From Bradyrhizobium sp. 190 (GTDB lineage Bacteria > Pseudomonadota > Alphaproteobacteria > Rhizobiales > Xanthobacteraceae), in contig NZ_JADPJL010000041.1 of the NCBI RefSeq assembly GCF_023073415.1, forward strand, positions 17,743 through 81,742: DNA of 64,000 nucleotides, read 5' to 3'. This document shows, in pieces, positions 32,955 through 41,073 of this stretch; position 1 is the first letter of the stretch; every line of letters begins with the position of its first letter. The notes under the pieces are model-generated. The model searched no databases. It saw only the letters and a program-made list of their open reading frames with translations, and was not told the origin of the DNA. A program made the position numbers and the translations under genes.

Positions 32955-33272
32955 TTATTGCACGGATGGCACGCGTATCGTCATGCCTTCCATCTCCGCC
33001 ACGACGCGCACCTGGCAACTCAGGCGACTATCTGCCGTGCGCTCCGAGGCCGTAAAGCCGAGCATCTCGTTCTCGTGCTCGCCGATTTCGCCGGTGCACC
33101 CGGCGTTTGAGTCGAAGTAACAATGGCACGTGGCGCAGGCGGCCGCGCCGTTGCACTCGGCCACGATTCCACTGACGCCGGCGGCGAGGGCCGCCTCCAT
33201 CACGGACTGGCCTGTGCTGGCGACGACCTCGCGGGTGGCCCCGTCTGCGTTGATAAAGATGATCTTCGGCAT
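32955..33272 (-). CDS. 2Fe-2S ferredoxin, P450 redox partner
   Basis: A 105-residue adrenodoxin/putidaredoxin-type ferredoxin. Cluster ligands are Cys40, Cys46, Cys49 and Cys86 (C-x5-C-x2-C-x36-C). GGGAGG lies four bases before the ATG at 33272. It begins 10 bp after the P450 stop, so it is the obvious electron donor of that P450. A dedicated ferredoxin reductase is not found in the window. It is convergent with the flavin hydroxylase. Confidence 0.93.
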   Translation of the reverse strand: MPKIIFINADGATREVVASTGQSVMEAALAAGVSGIVAECNGAAACATCHCYFDSNAGCTGEIGEHENEMLGFTASERTADSRLSCQVRVVAEMEGMTIRVPSVQ

Positions 33273-33282
33273 TGTTCCTCCC

Positions 33283-34464
33283 TCAGGCGTCCCAACGAAC
33301 AGGCAGCGACACCGGGCCGCGGAATACCCAGCCCCGAAGCACGGGCGGGGCATCATCGCGCAACCGAAGATTAGCAAGGCGTTCGAACAGCATCGGCACC
33401 ACGATCCTCCCGACGGTCTGCCGCGATACCCAGGTGCCCGCACAGAAATGCGCTCCGGCACCGAAGGCCAGGTGCGATTGCCTGGGCCGGAAAATGTCGA
33501 ACTGGTCCGGATCGGCGAAGCGCCTGTCGTCCCGGTTCGCCGCGCCGACGCAGAGCCCGATCTGCAGGCCTTCCGGCAGCGTCACGCCGGACAGATCGGC
33601 CTCGCGCGTCACGCGGCGCGGATACATGCCGATCGGCGAGATCCAGCGCACCGCCTCCTCGAACGCGGTCGGCCATAGTTCCGGCTTGGCGAGAACGCTG
33701 TGCTTTTGCGCTGGATTTGCCAGCAGGCCGAGGGTGAGCGTGAGGATCGCATCGCGCGGCTCGTTCAGCCCGCCGCCGATGATCACCTTGATGTTGGCCC
33801 GGATTTCCTCGATCGGCATCGGTGGATCCGCACGCACCATGGACGACAAGATCGACGGGTTGGGGTGTTCGCGGTGATGGTCAAGCACTGCCTCGATCGC
33901 GGCATCGATCCCGGCGCCCGCCGCCATCGCCTTCCGCTCGATCTCGGCATCGCGTGAGTAGTTCCCCGCGCCGTCGATCAGCGATTGCGACCACAATGCC
34001 AGCGTCTCCCACGGCATCTCCTTGAAGCCGATCATTTCCATCAGACTGAGCGAAGCCATCGGCGCGGCGAGCGCCGGGAAGAGATCCGCCTCGCCCGCCT
34101 TGATCACGGAGTTGAGCAGTCGTTCGCATATTTCGGCGAATTTGGGCGCCCAGTGCTCCTTGATCGTGCCGGGCCGGAAAGAAGGCTCGATCGCCTTGCG
34201 CCCCACGGCGTGTTCCGCGCCGTCCTTGCGCATGAAGGTCGGTCCCATCACCTTGTTGACCAGGGAAGCGGGGTTGTCGGATGAGTAGGTCGCGGGATCG
34301 CGCTCGATCTTCATGATGTCATCGAAGCGCGTGACGAGCGTCAGGTTGGCTGCCGCCACGAAGACGGCAGGAGCCGTGTCGCGAACGCGACGGAAGATGG
34401 GATAGGGATCGTCGAGCAGAGCGTCATAAGAGATATCTGCGACCACTGGTACGGCGCTCATCAT
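33283..34464 (-). CDS. Cytochrome P450
   Basis: A 393-residue bacterial P450. The heme loop FGAGAHFCAG carries Cys341, and the ExxR is in EEAVRW. The I-helix reads GGGLNEPRDA, where the usual acid-Thr pair is Glu-Pro; the catalytic Thr is absent. This is odd but known in some rhizobial P450s. The tandem ATGs at 34464/34461 follow GGAGGAGGAAG. It pairs with the ferredoxin downstream. The substrate is unknown; hydroxylation or O-demethylation of an aromatic acid fits the cluster. It is divergent from the LysR gene, with operators between. Confidence 0.92.
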   Translation of the reverse strand: MMSAVPVVADISYDALLDDPYPIFRRVRDTAPAVFVAAANLTLVTRFDDIMKIERDPATYSSDNPASLVNKVMGPTFMRKDGAEHAVGRKAIEPSFRPGTIKEHWAPKFAEICERLLNSVIKAGEADLFPALAAPMASLSLMEMIGFKEMPWETLALWSQSLIDGAGNYSRDAEIERKAMAAGAGIDAAIEAVLDHHREHPNPSILSSMVRADPPMPIEEIRANIKVIIGGGLNEPRDAILTLTLGLLANPAQKHSVLAKPELWPTAFEEAVRWISPIGMYPRRVTREADLSGVTLPEGLQIGLCVGAANRDDRRFADPDQFDIFRPRQSHLAFGAGAHFCAGTWVSRQTVGRIVVPMLFERLANLRLRDDAPPVLRGWVFRGPVSLPVRWDA

Positions 34465-34521
34465 CTTCCTCCTCCCTGAAAAATTCTTTCGAGGAGCGTA
34501 TCCAGCGCCGATTGATCACTC

Positions 34522-34553
34522 AATTCGATAGACTGAATGTAGTTTATCGAAAT
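34522..34553. promoter_or_regulatory. TTTCGAAA-type operator pair between P450 and LysR genes
   Basis: AATTCGATA (34522-34530) and TTTATCGAAAT (34543-34553) have CG centres 22 bp apart, looser than the 19 bp of the other regions. They lie in the 145-bp divergent gap, 58 bp from the P450 start and 57 bp from the LysR start. The match is weaker than at other sites. Confidence 0.48.
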
Positions 34554-34609
34554 ATTGCATGACCTGTGCTAGGCTGGCAGCCGGGAAACGCGTGCGTGGA
34601 GGCAGAACC

Positions 34610-35524
34610 TTGACGATCAACTCGCTTGATCCGGTCGACATCGGCGCGTTGCGCACGCTCGTCCTGGTCTACGACCTGCAATCATTCTCGTCGGCCGCGG
34701 AGCGGCTCAACGTCAACCAGTCCACGATCAGCTACACGGTCGAACGATTGCGCGGCGCCTTTCAGGACCCACTTTTCGTTCGCCAAGGCAACGGCGTCAC
34801 CGCAACCGAACGCTGTGCGGCTCTGGTGCTCTGGGCCCGGGAGACGATCGGGCAAATCGAGGGACTGGCTTCGCCGGCGGAGTTCGATCCGGCGGTCGCG
34901 AAGGGTACCATCACGATTTCCTGCAACCATCACGAACGGCAGACTTTGATCCCGCAGTTCAGCGCCAGACTGCGAAGCGCGGCGCCGCACGCGCGGCTGG
35001 TGCTGCTTGACGCGGCGGGACACGGCAATGTCCACCTCAAACAAAACCAGTGTGACATCGTCCTTGGTCCGGTTGGGATCATCGGCGAGAACTTTTATCG
35101 CCGACACATCCTCACCGACCACTATGTGTGCGTGATGGATCCCGCCAATGCTCTCGCCCGCGGCCGGATCACGCTTTCAGCCTATTGCAAGGCGGAACAT
35201 GTGTTCGTAACCCACAATGGTGAATGGCAACCGCTCTACATCGATGTCCTCAAGGCCAAGGGAATCGTGCTGGAGCCGGCGATCACGCTGCCCAGTCATG
35301 ACAGCCTGGAACGCATTATTCCCGGCAGCAGTCTCATCGCGGCCATCCCACATCATTTGGCGCGCGCCATGCAGGGTGGTCTGCATATCGCTCCGCTGCC
35401 CTTTCGCGTTCCGATCAGCATCGACATGTACTGGAGCGCGAGAACCGCCAAGTCGGGTCTCCACAAATGGGCACGCAGTCTGCTCGCCGAAGTGGCCAAG
35501 GAGAGCGCCGTCGCAGCCAAATAG
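34610..35524 (+). CDS. LysR family transcriptional regulator
   Basis: A 304-residue LysR-type activator. The winged helix-turn-helix is in the first 65 residues (SAAERLNVNQSTISYTVERL, then the RQGN wing) and the effector-binding domain covers about 90-300. I use TTG at 34610 because GGAGG lies seven bases upstream; an ATG at 34559 falls inside the operator region. LysR proteins usually activate a divergent gene with an aromatic co-inducer, here the P450-ferredoxin operon. It could also act on the neighbouring OYE operon. Confidence 0.86.
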   Translation: MTINSLDPVDIGALRTLVLVYDLQSFSSAAERLNVNQSTISYTVERLRGAFQDPLFVRQGNGVTATERCAALVLWARETIGQIEGLASPAEFDPAVAKGTITISCNHHERQTLIPQFSARLRSAAPHARLVLLDAAGHGNVHLKQNQCDIVLGPVGIIGENFYRRHILTDHYVCVMDPANALARGRITLSAYCKAEHVFVTHNGEWQPLYIDVLKAKGIVLEPAITLPSHDSLERIIPGSSLIAAIPHHLARAMQGGLHIAPLPFRVPISIDMYWSARTAKSGLHKWARSLLAEVAKESAVAAK

Positions 35525-35548
35525 ATAAGTTCGCTCTCTCGCAGCAGG

Positions 35549-36532
35549 TCATTCAATCCGAATGCCGGCTTTGGCGACGATCGGGCCCCAGTTGTTCGAA
35601 TCTTGTGCCAGGAACGACGCAAATTGTTCGGGCGTGCCGCCTTGCGGAATCTGCAAGAACTCCTTCACCTTCTTGCGGAAGTCGTCCCTGGCGGTGATCG
35701 TCTGGAGCGCGGAGGACAAGCGGTTGATGATCTCTGGCGGGGTGCCGGCGCGGGCAAAGATGCCGTTCCAGGAATAAAGCGGCGCGCCCAGCCGCGCTTC
35801 CTCGAACGTCGGCACGTTGGGGAGTTCCTCAAGCCGTTGGCGTGTAGATACGACCAGCGGGCGCAAGGCGCCCGAGGCAATATGAGGGATGGTCGTGGCC
35901 GTCACGTCCAACGAGCAGTCGATGCGTCCGCCCAGGAGATCGTTCAAGCCGCCATCTTTGTACGGGACGTGGATCATTCTTGCCCCGGTGGACTGAAGCA
36001 TTTGAAGCACGGCCACATGATTGGCAGAGCCGAGGCCGTAGGATGAGTATGTGAGTTTATCCGGATCTGCCTTGGCGGCATCGAGCAATTCTTGAGCCGA
36101 ACGATAAGGCGATTCGGCGCGCACGACGAGCACGAAGGGCACGTCCAGCAAGTGGATGATCGGCGTGAAGTCCGCCGGCTTGTACGGCAAGGTCTTGAAG
36201 AGATACTGATTGAGGATCACCGACAGGAGACCGTAGAGCAGTGTATAGCCGTCGGCCGGCGCGGTGCTTGCGGCCTGGTAGCCGATGTTGGAACTGGCTC
36301 CAGGGCGATTGTCCACCCACACGGCCTGACCCAGCTCGGCATGGAGCTTCTCGGCAATAAAGCGGGCCATGACATCGGCGGATGTACCTGCCGGCAGCGT
36401 CATGACGAGACGGATCGGACGATCTGGATAGCCGGCTTTGGCTAGGGCTCTGGGGCTATTCAGCACCAAGGGAGCCGCAAGAAGAGAGCGAAGAACGGCG
36501 CGACGTGAGTGTCCGGATTTGGTCGATTTCAC
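35549..36532 (-). CDS. Second orphan TctC/Bug binding protein
   Basis: A 327-residue periplasmic binding protein. The N-terminus contains an arginine-rich signal (SRRAVLRSLLAAPLVL), which might use Tat or Sec. Family blocks: YPDRPIRLVMTLPAGTSADV, VDNRPGASSNIGYQ and DGYTLLYG. The GTG start at 36532 is set by AGGAGG seven bases upstream. It follows the OYE gene by 11 bp on the same strand, so the two are coexpressed. As with the TctC at 22063, no TctA or TctB gene is present. Confidence 0.88.
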   Translation of the reverse strand: MKSTKSGHSRRAVLRSLLAAPLVLNSPRALAKAGYPDRPIRLVMTLPAGTSADVMARFIAEKLHAELGQAVWVDNRPGASSNIGYQAASTAPADGYTLLYGLLSVILNQYLFKTLPYKPADFTPIIHLLDVPFVLVVRAESPYRSAQELLDAAKADPDKLTYSSYGLGSANHVAVLQMLQSTGARMIHVPYKDGGLNDLLGGRIDCSLDVTATTIPHIASGALRPLVVSTRQRLEELPNVPTFEEARLGAPLYSWNGIFARAGTPPEIINRLSSALQTITARDDFRKKVKEFLQIPQGGTPEQFASFLAQDSNNWGPIVAKAGIRIE

Positions 36533-36543
36533 GGGTGTTCCTC

Positions 36544-37656
36544 CTATGGAGCCGGGGTGGCGTTGTTCTGATCGTTGTTTTGGTCAAGGAAAGGGTAGTC
36601 GGTGTAGCCCCGGTGGTCGGGGGAATAGAGTTCGTCCTGATTCAGCGGATTCATGCGCGCACCAGTGTTCAGCCGGCGCGGCAGATCGGGATTGGCGATG
36701 AAGAGCCTTCCGAACGAGATCAGGTCGGCATGGCTCGCGAGCGCGCGTTCAGCGTGCGCGCGGCTGGAAAAGCCATTGTTGGCCACATAGCGGCCGGTAA
36801 AGCTGCGACGCAGCGTCGCGTAATCGAGTTCGTGGGTCGCGGGCTCCGTCGTGGTGGAGCCTTCCACTATGTCCACGTAGGCGACACGCAGTTCACTCAG
36901 CATCTGAAGCGCTGTGGCAAGCAACCGCGCCGGATCGGAGTCCCGCAAGTGATAAATTGTCGGATTCGCGGGTGAGAACCGTACGCCAACGCGCTCCGGG
37001 CTCCAGATTTCACAGACGGCAGCCACTACTTCGACGAGGAGTCTACAGCGGTTTTGCGCCGTACCGCCGTAGGCATCGGTGCGCCGGTTGGCAGAGTCGC
37101 GCAGGAACTGGTCGAGCAAGAAGCCGTTGCCCGCGTGCACCTGTACGCCATCGAAGCCGGCCGCGAGCGCGTTCCGCGCGGCCGCGCGATATTCCTCGAC
37201 AATGCCGGCGATCTCATCGGCCGACAATTCGTGCGGCACCTGGAGCGGCTTACGGCCCTCGGCTGTGCGAATGGTGCCTGGGGGCAGAATGGCCGATGGC
37301 CCCACCGGCAGCGCGCCGCCCGGCTGCGTCAGCGAATGAGAGTTGCGCCCGCAATGCCAGAGTTGGGAGAAAATGCGTCCACCCGCGCGATGCACGGCAT
37401 CGGTGACGGCGCTCCAGCCTGCGACTTGAGCCTCGGTGTAGATGCCGGGCGTGTTCGGCCAGCCTACGCCGCGGGCCGAAATGGCGGTTGACTCGGTAAC
37501 CACGAGCCCGGCCGTCGCGCGCTGCGCGTAGTAAGAGGCATTGAGAGCCGTCGGCACGCCGCCGGGCGAGCGATCACGCGACATCGATGACATGATGATC
37601 CGGTTGGGAAGTCGCAGGGCGCCCAATGACGCGGGATCGAACAGACTTCTGGCCAT
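36544..37656 (-). CDS. Old Yellow Enzyme family NAD(P)H:flavin oxidoreductase
   Basis: A 370-residue TIM-barrel FMN enzyme of the NemA/xenobiotic-reductase class. It reduces the C=C bond of enones or related electrophiles. QLWHCGRNSH is the common flavin stretch (usually QLWHVGRVSH), and VHAGNGFLLDQFLRDSANRRTD is the family signature, here with HAGN where relatives have HGAN. The ATG at 37656 is used; a GTG precedes it directly. It heads a two-gene operon with the second TctC and has a paired operator 100-127 bp upstream. Confidence 0.9.
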   Translation of the reverse strand: MARSLFDPASLGALRLPNRIIMSSMSRDRSPGGVPTALNASYYAQRATAGLVVTESTAISARGVGWPNTPGIYTEAQVAGWSAVTDAVHRAGGRIFSQLWHCGRNSHSLTQPGGALPVGPSAILPPGTIRTAEGRKPLQVPHELSADEIAGIVEEYRAAARNALAAGFDGVQVHAGNGFLLDQFLRDSANRRTDAYGGTAQNRCRLLVEVVAAVCEIWSPERVGVRFSPANPTIYHLRDSDPARLLATALQMLSELRVAYVDIVEGSTTTEPATHELDYATLRRSFTGRYVANNGFSSRAHAERALASHADLISFGRLFIANPDLPRRLNTGARMNPLNQDELYSPDHRGYTDYPFLDQNNDQNNATPAP

Positions 37657-37753
37657 CACATCTCGTCCCTGAGAGCGCGCGCTCCGGCTTAAGGGGCAGA
37701 TTCCTGCTCCAACCGTTGCTGCACTCTATGACTAGCGTCTGACGTTAGCAATA

Positions 37754-37783
37754 ATTTTCGAAATAAATTAGCATTTACGTAAT
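37754..37783 (-). promoter_or_regulatory. Paired TTTCGAAA-type operator upstream of the OYE operon
   Basis: ATTTTCGAAAT (37754-37764) and ATTTACGTAAT (37773-37783, a perfect palindrome) have CG centres 19 bp apart. They lie about 98-127 bp upstream of the OYE start. Confidence 0.64.
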
Positions 37784-37855
37784 ATACTGCGCGCCCAACG
37801 CTTTATCGGGGCTCCGGGATTCCATGGCGCAGCGCGACACCCTGGCGGCCAACGC

Positions 37856-38002
37856 ATGCGCAAGGGTCGGCGGTTCGGCGTGCCGACCATGGTCTTCAAC
37901 GGCGAATTGTTCTGGGGCGGCGATCGCATCGACGTGCTGATCGAGCGCATCAGGAATCCGGAATCGATCGCAACGGCGCTGGGCAGCCGCCACGGGAGGT
38001 GA
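37856..38002 (+). pseudogene. Remnant of a 2-hydroxychromene-2-carboxylate isomerase-like gene
   Basis: An open frame of 48 codons ending TGA 38000-38002 reads FGVPTMVFNGELFWGGDRI, the C-terminal block of DsbA-fold 2-hydroxychromene-2-carboxylate isomerases. The usual 140 upstream residues are missing. A few more residues appear to lie in another frame (about 37812-37858, reading AQRDTLAANA), implying a frameshift plus 5' deletion. HCCA isomerase works in naphthalene and related aromatic degradation, which fits the neighbouring cluster. Recognition is by motif only. Confidence 0.6.
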
Positions 38003-38021
38003 AGCGGGCCTCGTGCTTTAA

Positions 38022-39032
38022 CTAGTTACTGGCCAAATGCTGCCAGCACCCGGTGCGCTCCAGCACCGGCCGCAGCGCAGCCCGGCTTTCCACATCGAGG
38101 GCGGAAAACTTGTCGCGAAGCTGCTGCAGGCACTTCACCTGATATTTGAATGGCGCGAGCGCATAAGGCAGGCCCCAAACATTGATCTCCAGCCGCTCGA
38201 GGCCTTTGGCAAAGGCCTCCGCATTGGCGACAAGGAACGGCAGATAGAGTTCGCCGGCAATTCTCAATAGCGCTTCGGCCATGCCACCAAGCGCTTGTTC
38301 GCGCAGGTACCACTCCCCTTCCACCCCCGATGCATCATCCAGCCGCCGCACCCAGTGATCGGCGAACGGCGCCTTCGCGCGCATGATCCGCATCGGCGTC
38401 GGATCGGTCGCCATCTCGCTGAGCTGGCCGAACCACGCGAAATCGGCGAGCGACGGCTGGCTGCCGAACAGATAACTGGTCATCCCGACATGCGGCTCGA
38501 ATGCCGCGAGTATCCGCAAGAAACTCTCTTCCAGCAGCGGCTTGTTTTCCGCCGTCGCGCCGAGAATGACCATGCGCGAAATCTGCCGCTTCCGGAATTG
38601 CTCGATTTCCTCTGCGCTGCCGGTTTCGGCGTCCGACACCGACCATTCCTCGCCGGCCCAGCGCGCGACGTAGGCCTGATCTTCCGGATCCCACCAGCGA
38701 TAGAGAAATAGCGGCTTCACCGCCCATTCGTCGGCGAGGTCTTCCAGGAGATCGCAGATAAACGCGACCGACGTATCGTCGGGAATAACGGAGCGCTCCT
38801 TGTGACGGCTCTCCAGATCATAGGCCAGCGTCGTGGTCTCGCCGCGATAGGTACCGTCTGGATACTGCAGCACCGGAATCAGATTGGGCCGCAAATGCTC
38901 GGTCGCCTTGCGCAGTGCCTTGGTCATGATGACCCAGTCGAACGGAACCCTCCGGTATCGCAGCAGCGCGCGCAACTTGATGGCGTAAGGCGACGCAGTC
39001 GAGCCGATCAGCCGGTAGCGTCCTTCAGTCAT
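38022..39032 (-). CDS. Glutathione S-transferase-like protein
   Basis: A 336-residue protein, longer than a typical GST (about 210). The N-terminal 80 residues have the thioredoxin-like GST fold (IGSTASPYAIKLRALLRYRRV, a Ser-rich start in place of the catalytic Cys) and a cis-Pro/GETTTLAYDLE substrate loop. The C-terminal part is helical, with FGSQPSLADFAWFGQL the family stretch, plus a 100-residue extension. GAGGTG precedes the ATG at 39032. It may conjugate glutathione or act as a glyoxalase-like or reductase protein. It is convergent with the isomerase remnant and divergent from the aldolase gene. Confidence 0.82.
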   Translation of the reverse strand: MTEGRYRLIGSTASPYAIKLRALLRYRRVPFDWVIMTKALRKATEHLRPNLIPVLQYPDGTYRGETTTLAYDLESRHKERSVIPDDTSVAFICDLLEDLADEWAVKPLFLYRWWDPEDQAYVARWAGEEWSVSDAETGSAEEIEQFRKRQISRMVILGATAENKPLLEESFLRILAAFEPHVGMTSYLFGSQPSLADFAWFGQLSEMATDPTPMRIMRAKAPFADHWVRRLDDASGVEGEWYLREQALGGMAEALLRIAGELYLPFLVANAEAFAKGLERLEINVWGLPYALAPFKYQVKCLQQLRDKFSALDVESRAALRPVLERTGCWQHLASN

Positions 39033-39193
39033 GGCATTCACCTCGTCCGTGCCATAGCGCATTCGAATTTTAACCGCCAGACCTGCAATAACGCCTGCGG
39101 TGCTCGCCTTGCAGCGCAGCGAATTTTGCAGCTATCCTGCCGGCCAATGATCCGGCCCCGCCCGGCCCAATAATTCAACCGTGGAGAAACGCC

Positions 39194-39988
39194 ATGAATC
39201 CTCCCGTCAGTTCGCCCGCCGTCAAGGTCGTAAAATCGGTTCGCGAGCAGGTGAGCGCGGAGGAATGGCAGGCGCGGGTCGATCTCGCGGCCTGCTACCG
39301 GCTCACCGCGATGTACGGGATGACCGAGATGGTGGCCAACCACATCTCCTGCCGTGTGCCCGGGACAACCGACCAGTTCCTGATCAATCCTTATGGGATG
39401 CTCTACGAGGAGATCGACGCTTCCAGCTTGATCAAGATCGATGTCGACGGCAACACGCTGTTCAATGCGTCGGACTACGACGTCAACGTCGCCGGCTTCG
39501 TCATTCACAGCGCCATCCACATGGCCAAGCACGACATGGACTGCGTGGCGCATACGCATACGCCGGCCGGCATGGCCGTCTCGGCGATGGAATGCGGGCT
39601 GCTGCCACTGGCCCAGACCTCGATGCGGTTTCTCCACATCGCCTATCACGATTTCGAAGGCATCGCCGACAATGTCGACGAGCGCGAGCGGCTGGTGAGA
39701 GACCTCGGCGACAATGAAGCCATGATCCTGCGCAACCACGGTCTGCTCGTCGTCGGCCGCACCGTGCCGGCGGCCTTCAACGTCCTGTTTCGGCTCGAGC
39801 GTGCCTGCCAGGTTCAGGTCATGGCGTTGTCCTGCAATACCAAGCTGATCTACCCGCCGCAGAATATCCTCGAAGACACCTATGAGAGAATGCAACCGAA
39901 ACCCGGCCGGGGTGCCCGTAATGGTGACCTCGCCTGGCCGGCGCTGCTGCGCAAGCTCGATCGGACTGATCCGTCTTATCGGAACTGA
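39194..39988 (+). CDS. Class II aldolase/adducin family protein
   Basis: A 264-residue zinc-dependent aldolase-fold protein. The metal-binding HTHTPAG (three His within the block) and NHGLLVVG are present, and the N-terminal LTAMYGMTEMVANHISCR block is typical. Members split aldol phosphates or lack aldolase activity. GGAGA lies before the ATG at 39194. It is a single gene facing away from the GST gene, with a GAF-type gene 128 bp downstream. The substrate is unknown. Confidence 0.87.
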   Translation: MNPPVSSPAVKVVKSVREQVSAEEWQARVDLAACYRLTAMYGMTEMVANHISCRVPGTTDQFLINPYGMLYEEIDASSLIKIDVDGNTLFNASDYDVNVAGFVIHSAIHMAKHDMDCVAHTHTPAGMAVSAMECGLLPLAQTSMRFLHIAYHDFEGIADNVDERERLVRDLGDNEAMILRNHGLLVVGRTVPAAFNVLFRLERACQVQVMALSCNTKLIYPPQNILEDTYERMQPKPGRGARNGDLAWPALLRKLDRTDPSYRN

Positions 39989-40115
39989 AAGTTCATCCAT
40001 TCGTCAGGTACGCCGCCTCCGCACGATCTTTGGGCGGCGCCTGCCTGTAATTTGATCGCACATACCGTCGCTAAATCGCCGATGCTGATGTCAGGCGTAG
40101 TGACAGGTGCGTCCG

Positions 40116-41057
40116 ATGAAGACATTCATTCGCGTGGTTGAATTGTGGGTGCCCGACCGAACCCGCACGCGCCTGGAGTTCGGCGGCTGTCTTTGCAGCG
40201 AAGAGTACGCGGAGTTCAAGGCCGTCAGCGAAAACGCCCTGTTCGCCTATGACGAAGGCCTGCCCGGCAAGGCCTGGGCCGCAGGGCATCCCGTCATCCT
40301 CACCGAATTCGCAAACTCCTACTTCAAGCGCACGGACGAGGCGATCGAAGCCGGCTTGACCTGCGGCGTGGCGCTGCCGGTCTTCGCCGGCGAATTCCTG
40401 ATGGCCGTGATGGTGCTGTTCTGCGGCGACGACGAAAAGCACGTCGGCGCCATCGAGCTCTGGCACAACGATCCGGAGAAGTCCCACGAGATGGGCCTCG
40501 TCGACGGCTATTACGGCACCGCCGACATGTTCGAATTCAATTCCCGACACACAAAATTCCCGCGCGGGTTCGGGCTGCCCGGCCGTGCCTGGAAAGCCGG
40601 CATGCCGCTCATCATCAAGGACCTGCACAACGCCAAGAGTTTTCTGCGCTGGGAGGAAGCGAGCGAAATCGGGATCAATTGCGGCGTCGGCATTCCCTAC
40701 GTGACGCCGCCGGAGCAAACCTGGGTCATGACGTTCCTATCTGCGCAGGCAACGCCGATCGCGAGACGCTTTGAGATCTGGGTGCCGAACCCGTCGCGAA
40801 CGGAACTGGTGTTTCAGTCCGGCGATTGCAGCAAGAATGCCGACCTGGCCTCGCTTTATGCGTCAAAGACCATACGCAAGGGCGAAGGCAGCATCGGCGG
40901 TGCCTGGGCGACGGGCATGCCGGCCATCAACGAACATCTGAAGGTCGATGAATCGATCGCGGCGCAGCTCGCACGCGCTGCCGGCATGAACCAGATCGTC
41001 GTTCTTCCGGTGATCGAGAACGCCCTGCTCAAGGCCGTGCTCGCCTGGTATCTCTGA
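40116..41057 (+). CDS. Protein of three tandem GAF-like modules
   Basis: A 313-residue protein without membrane segments or output domain. Three similar modules of about 100 residues each carry a GLPG/GSIGG-AW-xG-xP core: GLPGKAWAAGHPVI (about 47-60), GLPGRAWKAGMPLI and GSIGGAWATGMPAI. Each begins with an ELW/EIW strand followed by acidic and aromatic residues. This looks like three degenerate GAF small-molecule-binding domains in a row. It may be a ligand sensor that passes its signal to another protein. It starts at ATG 40116; the GTG at 40107 is possible. Confidence 0.78.
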   Translation: MKTFIRVVELWVPDRTRTRLEFGGCLCSEEYAEFKAVSENALFAYDEGLPGKAWAAGHPVILTEFANSYFKRTDEAIEAGLTCGVALPVFAGEFLMAVMVLFCGDDEKHVGAIELWHNDPEKSHEMGLVDGYYGTADMFEFNSRHTKFPRGFGLPGRAWKAGMPLIIKDLHNAKSFLRWEEASEIGINCGVGIPYVTPPEQTWVMTFLSAQATPIARRFEIWVPNPSRTELVFQSGDCSKNADLASLYASKTIRKGEGSIGGAWATGMPAINEHLKVDESIAAQLARAAGMNQIVVLPVIENALLKAVLAWYL

Positions 41058-41073
41058 GCGGCCGCGCAACTGA

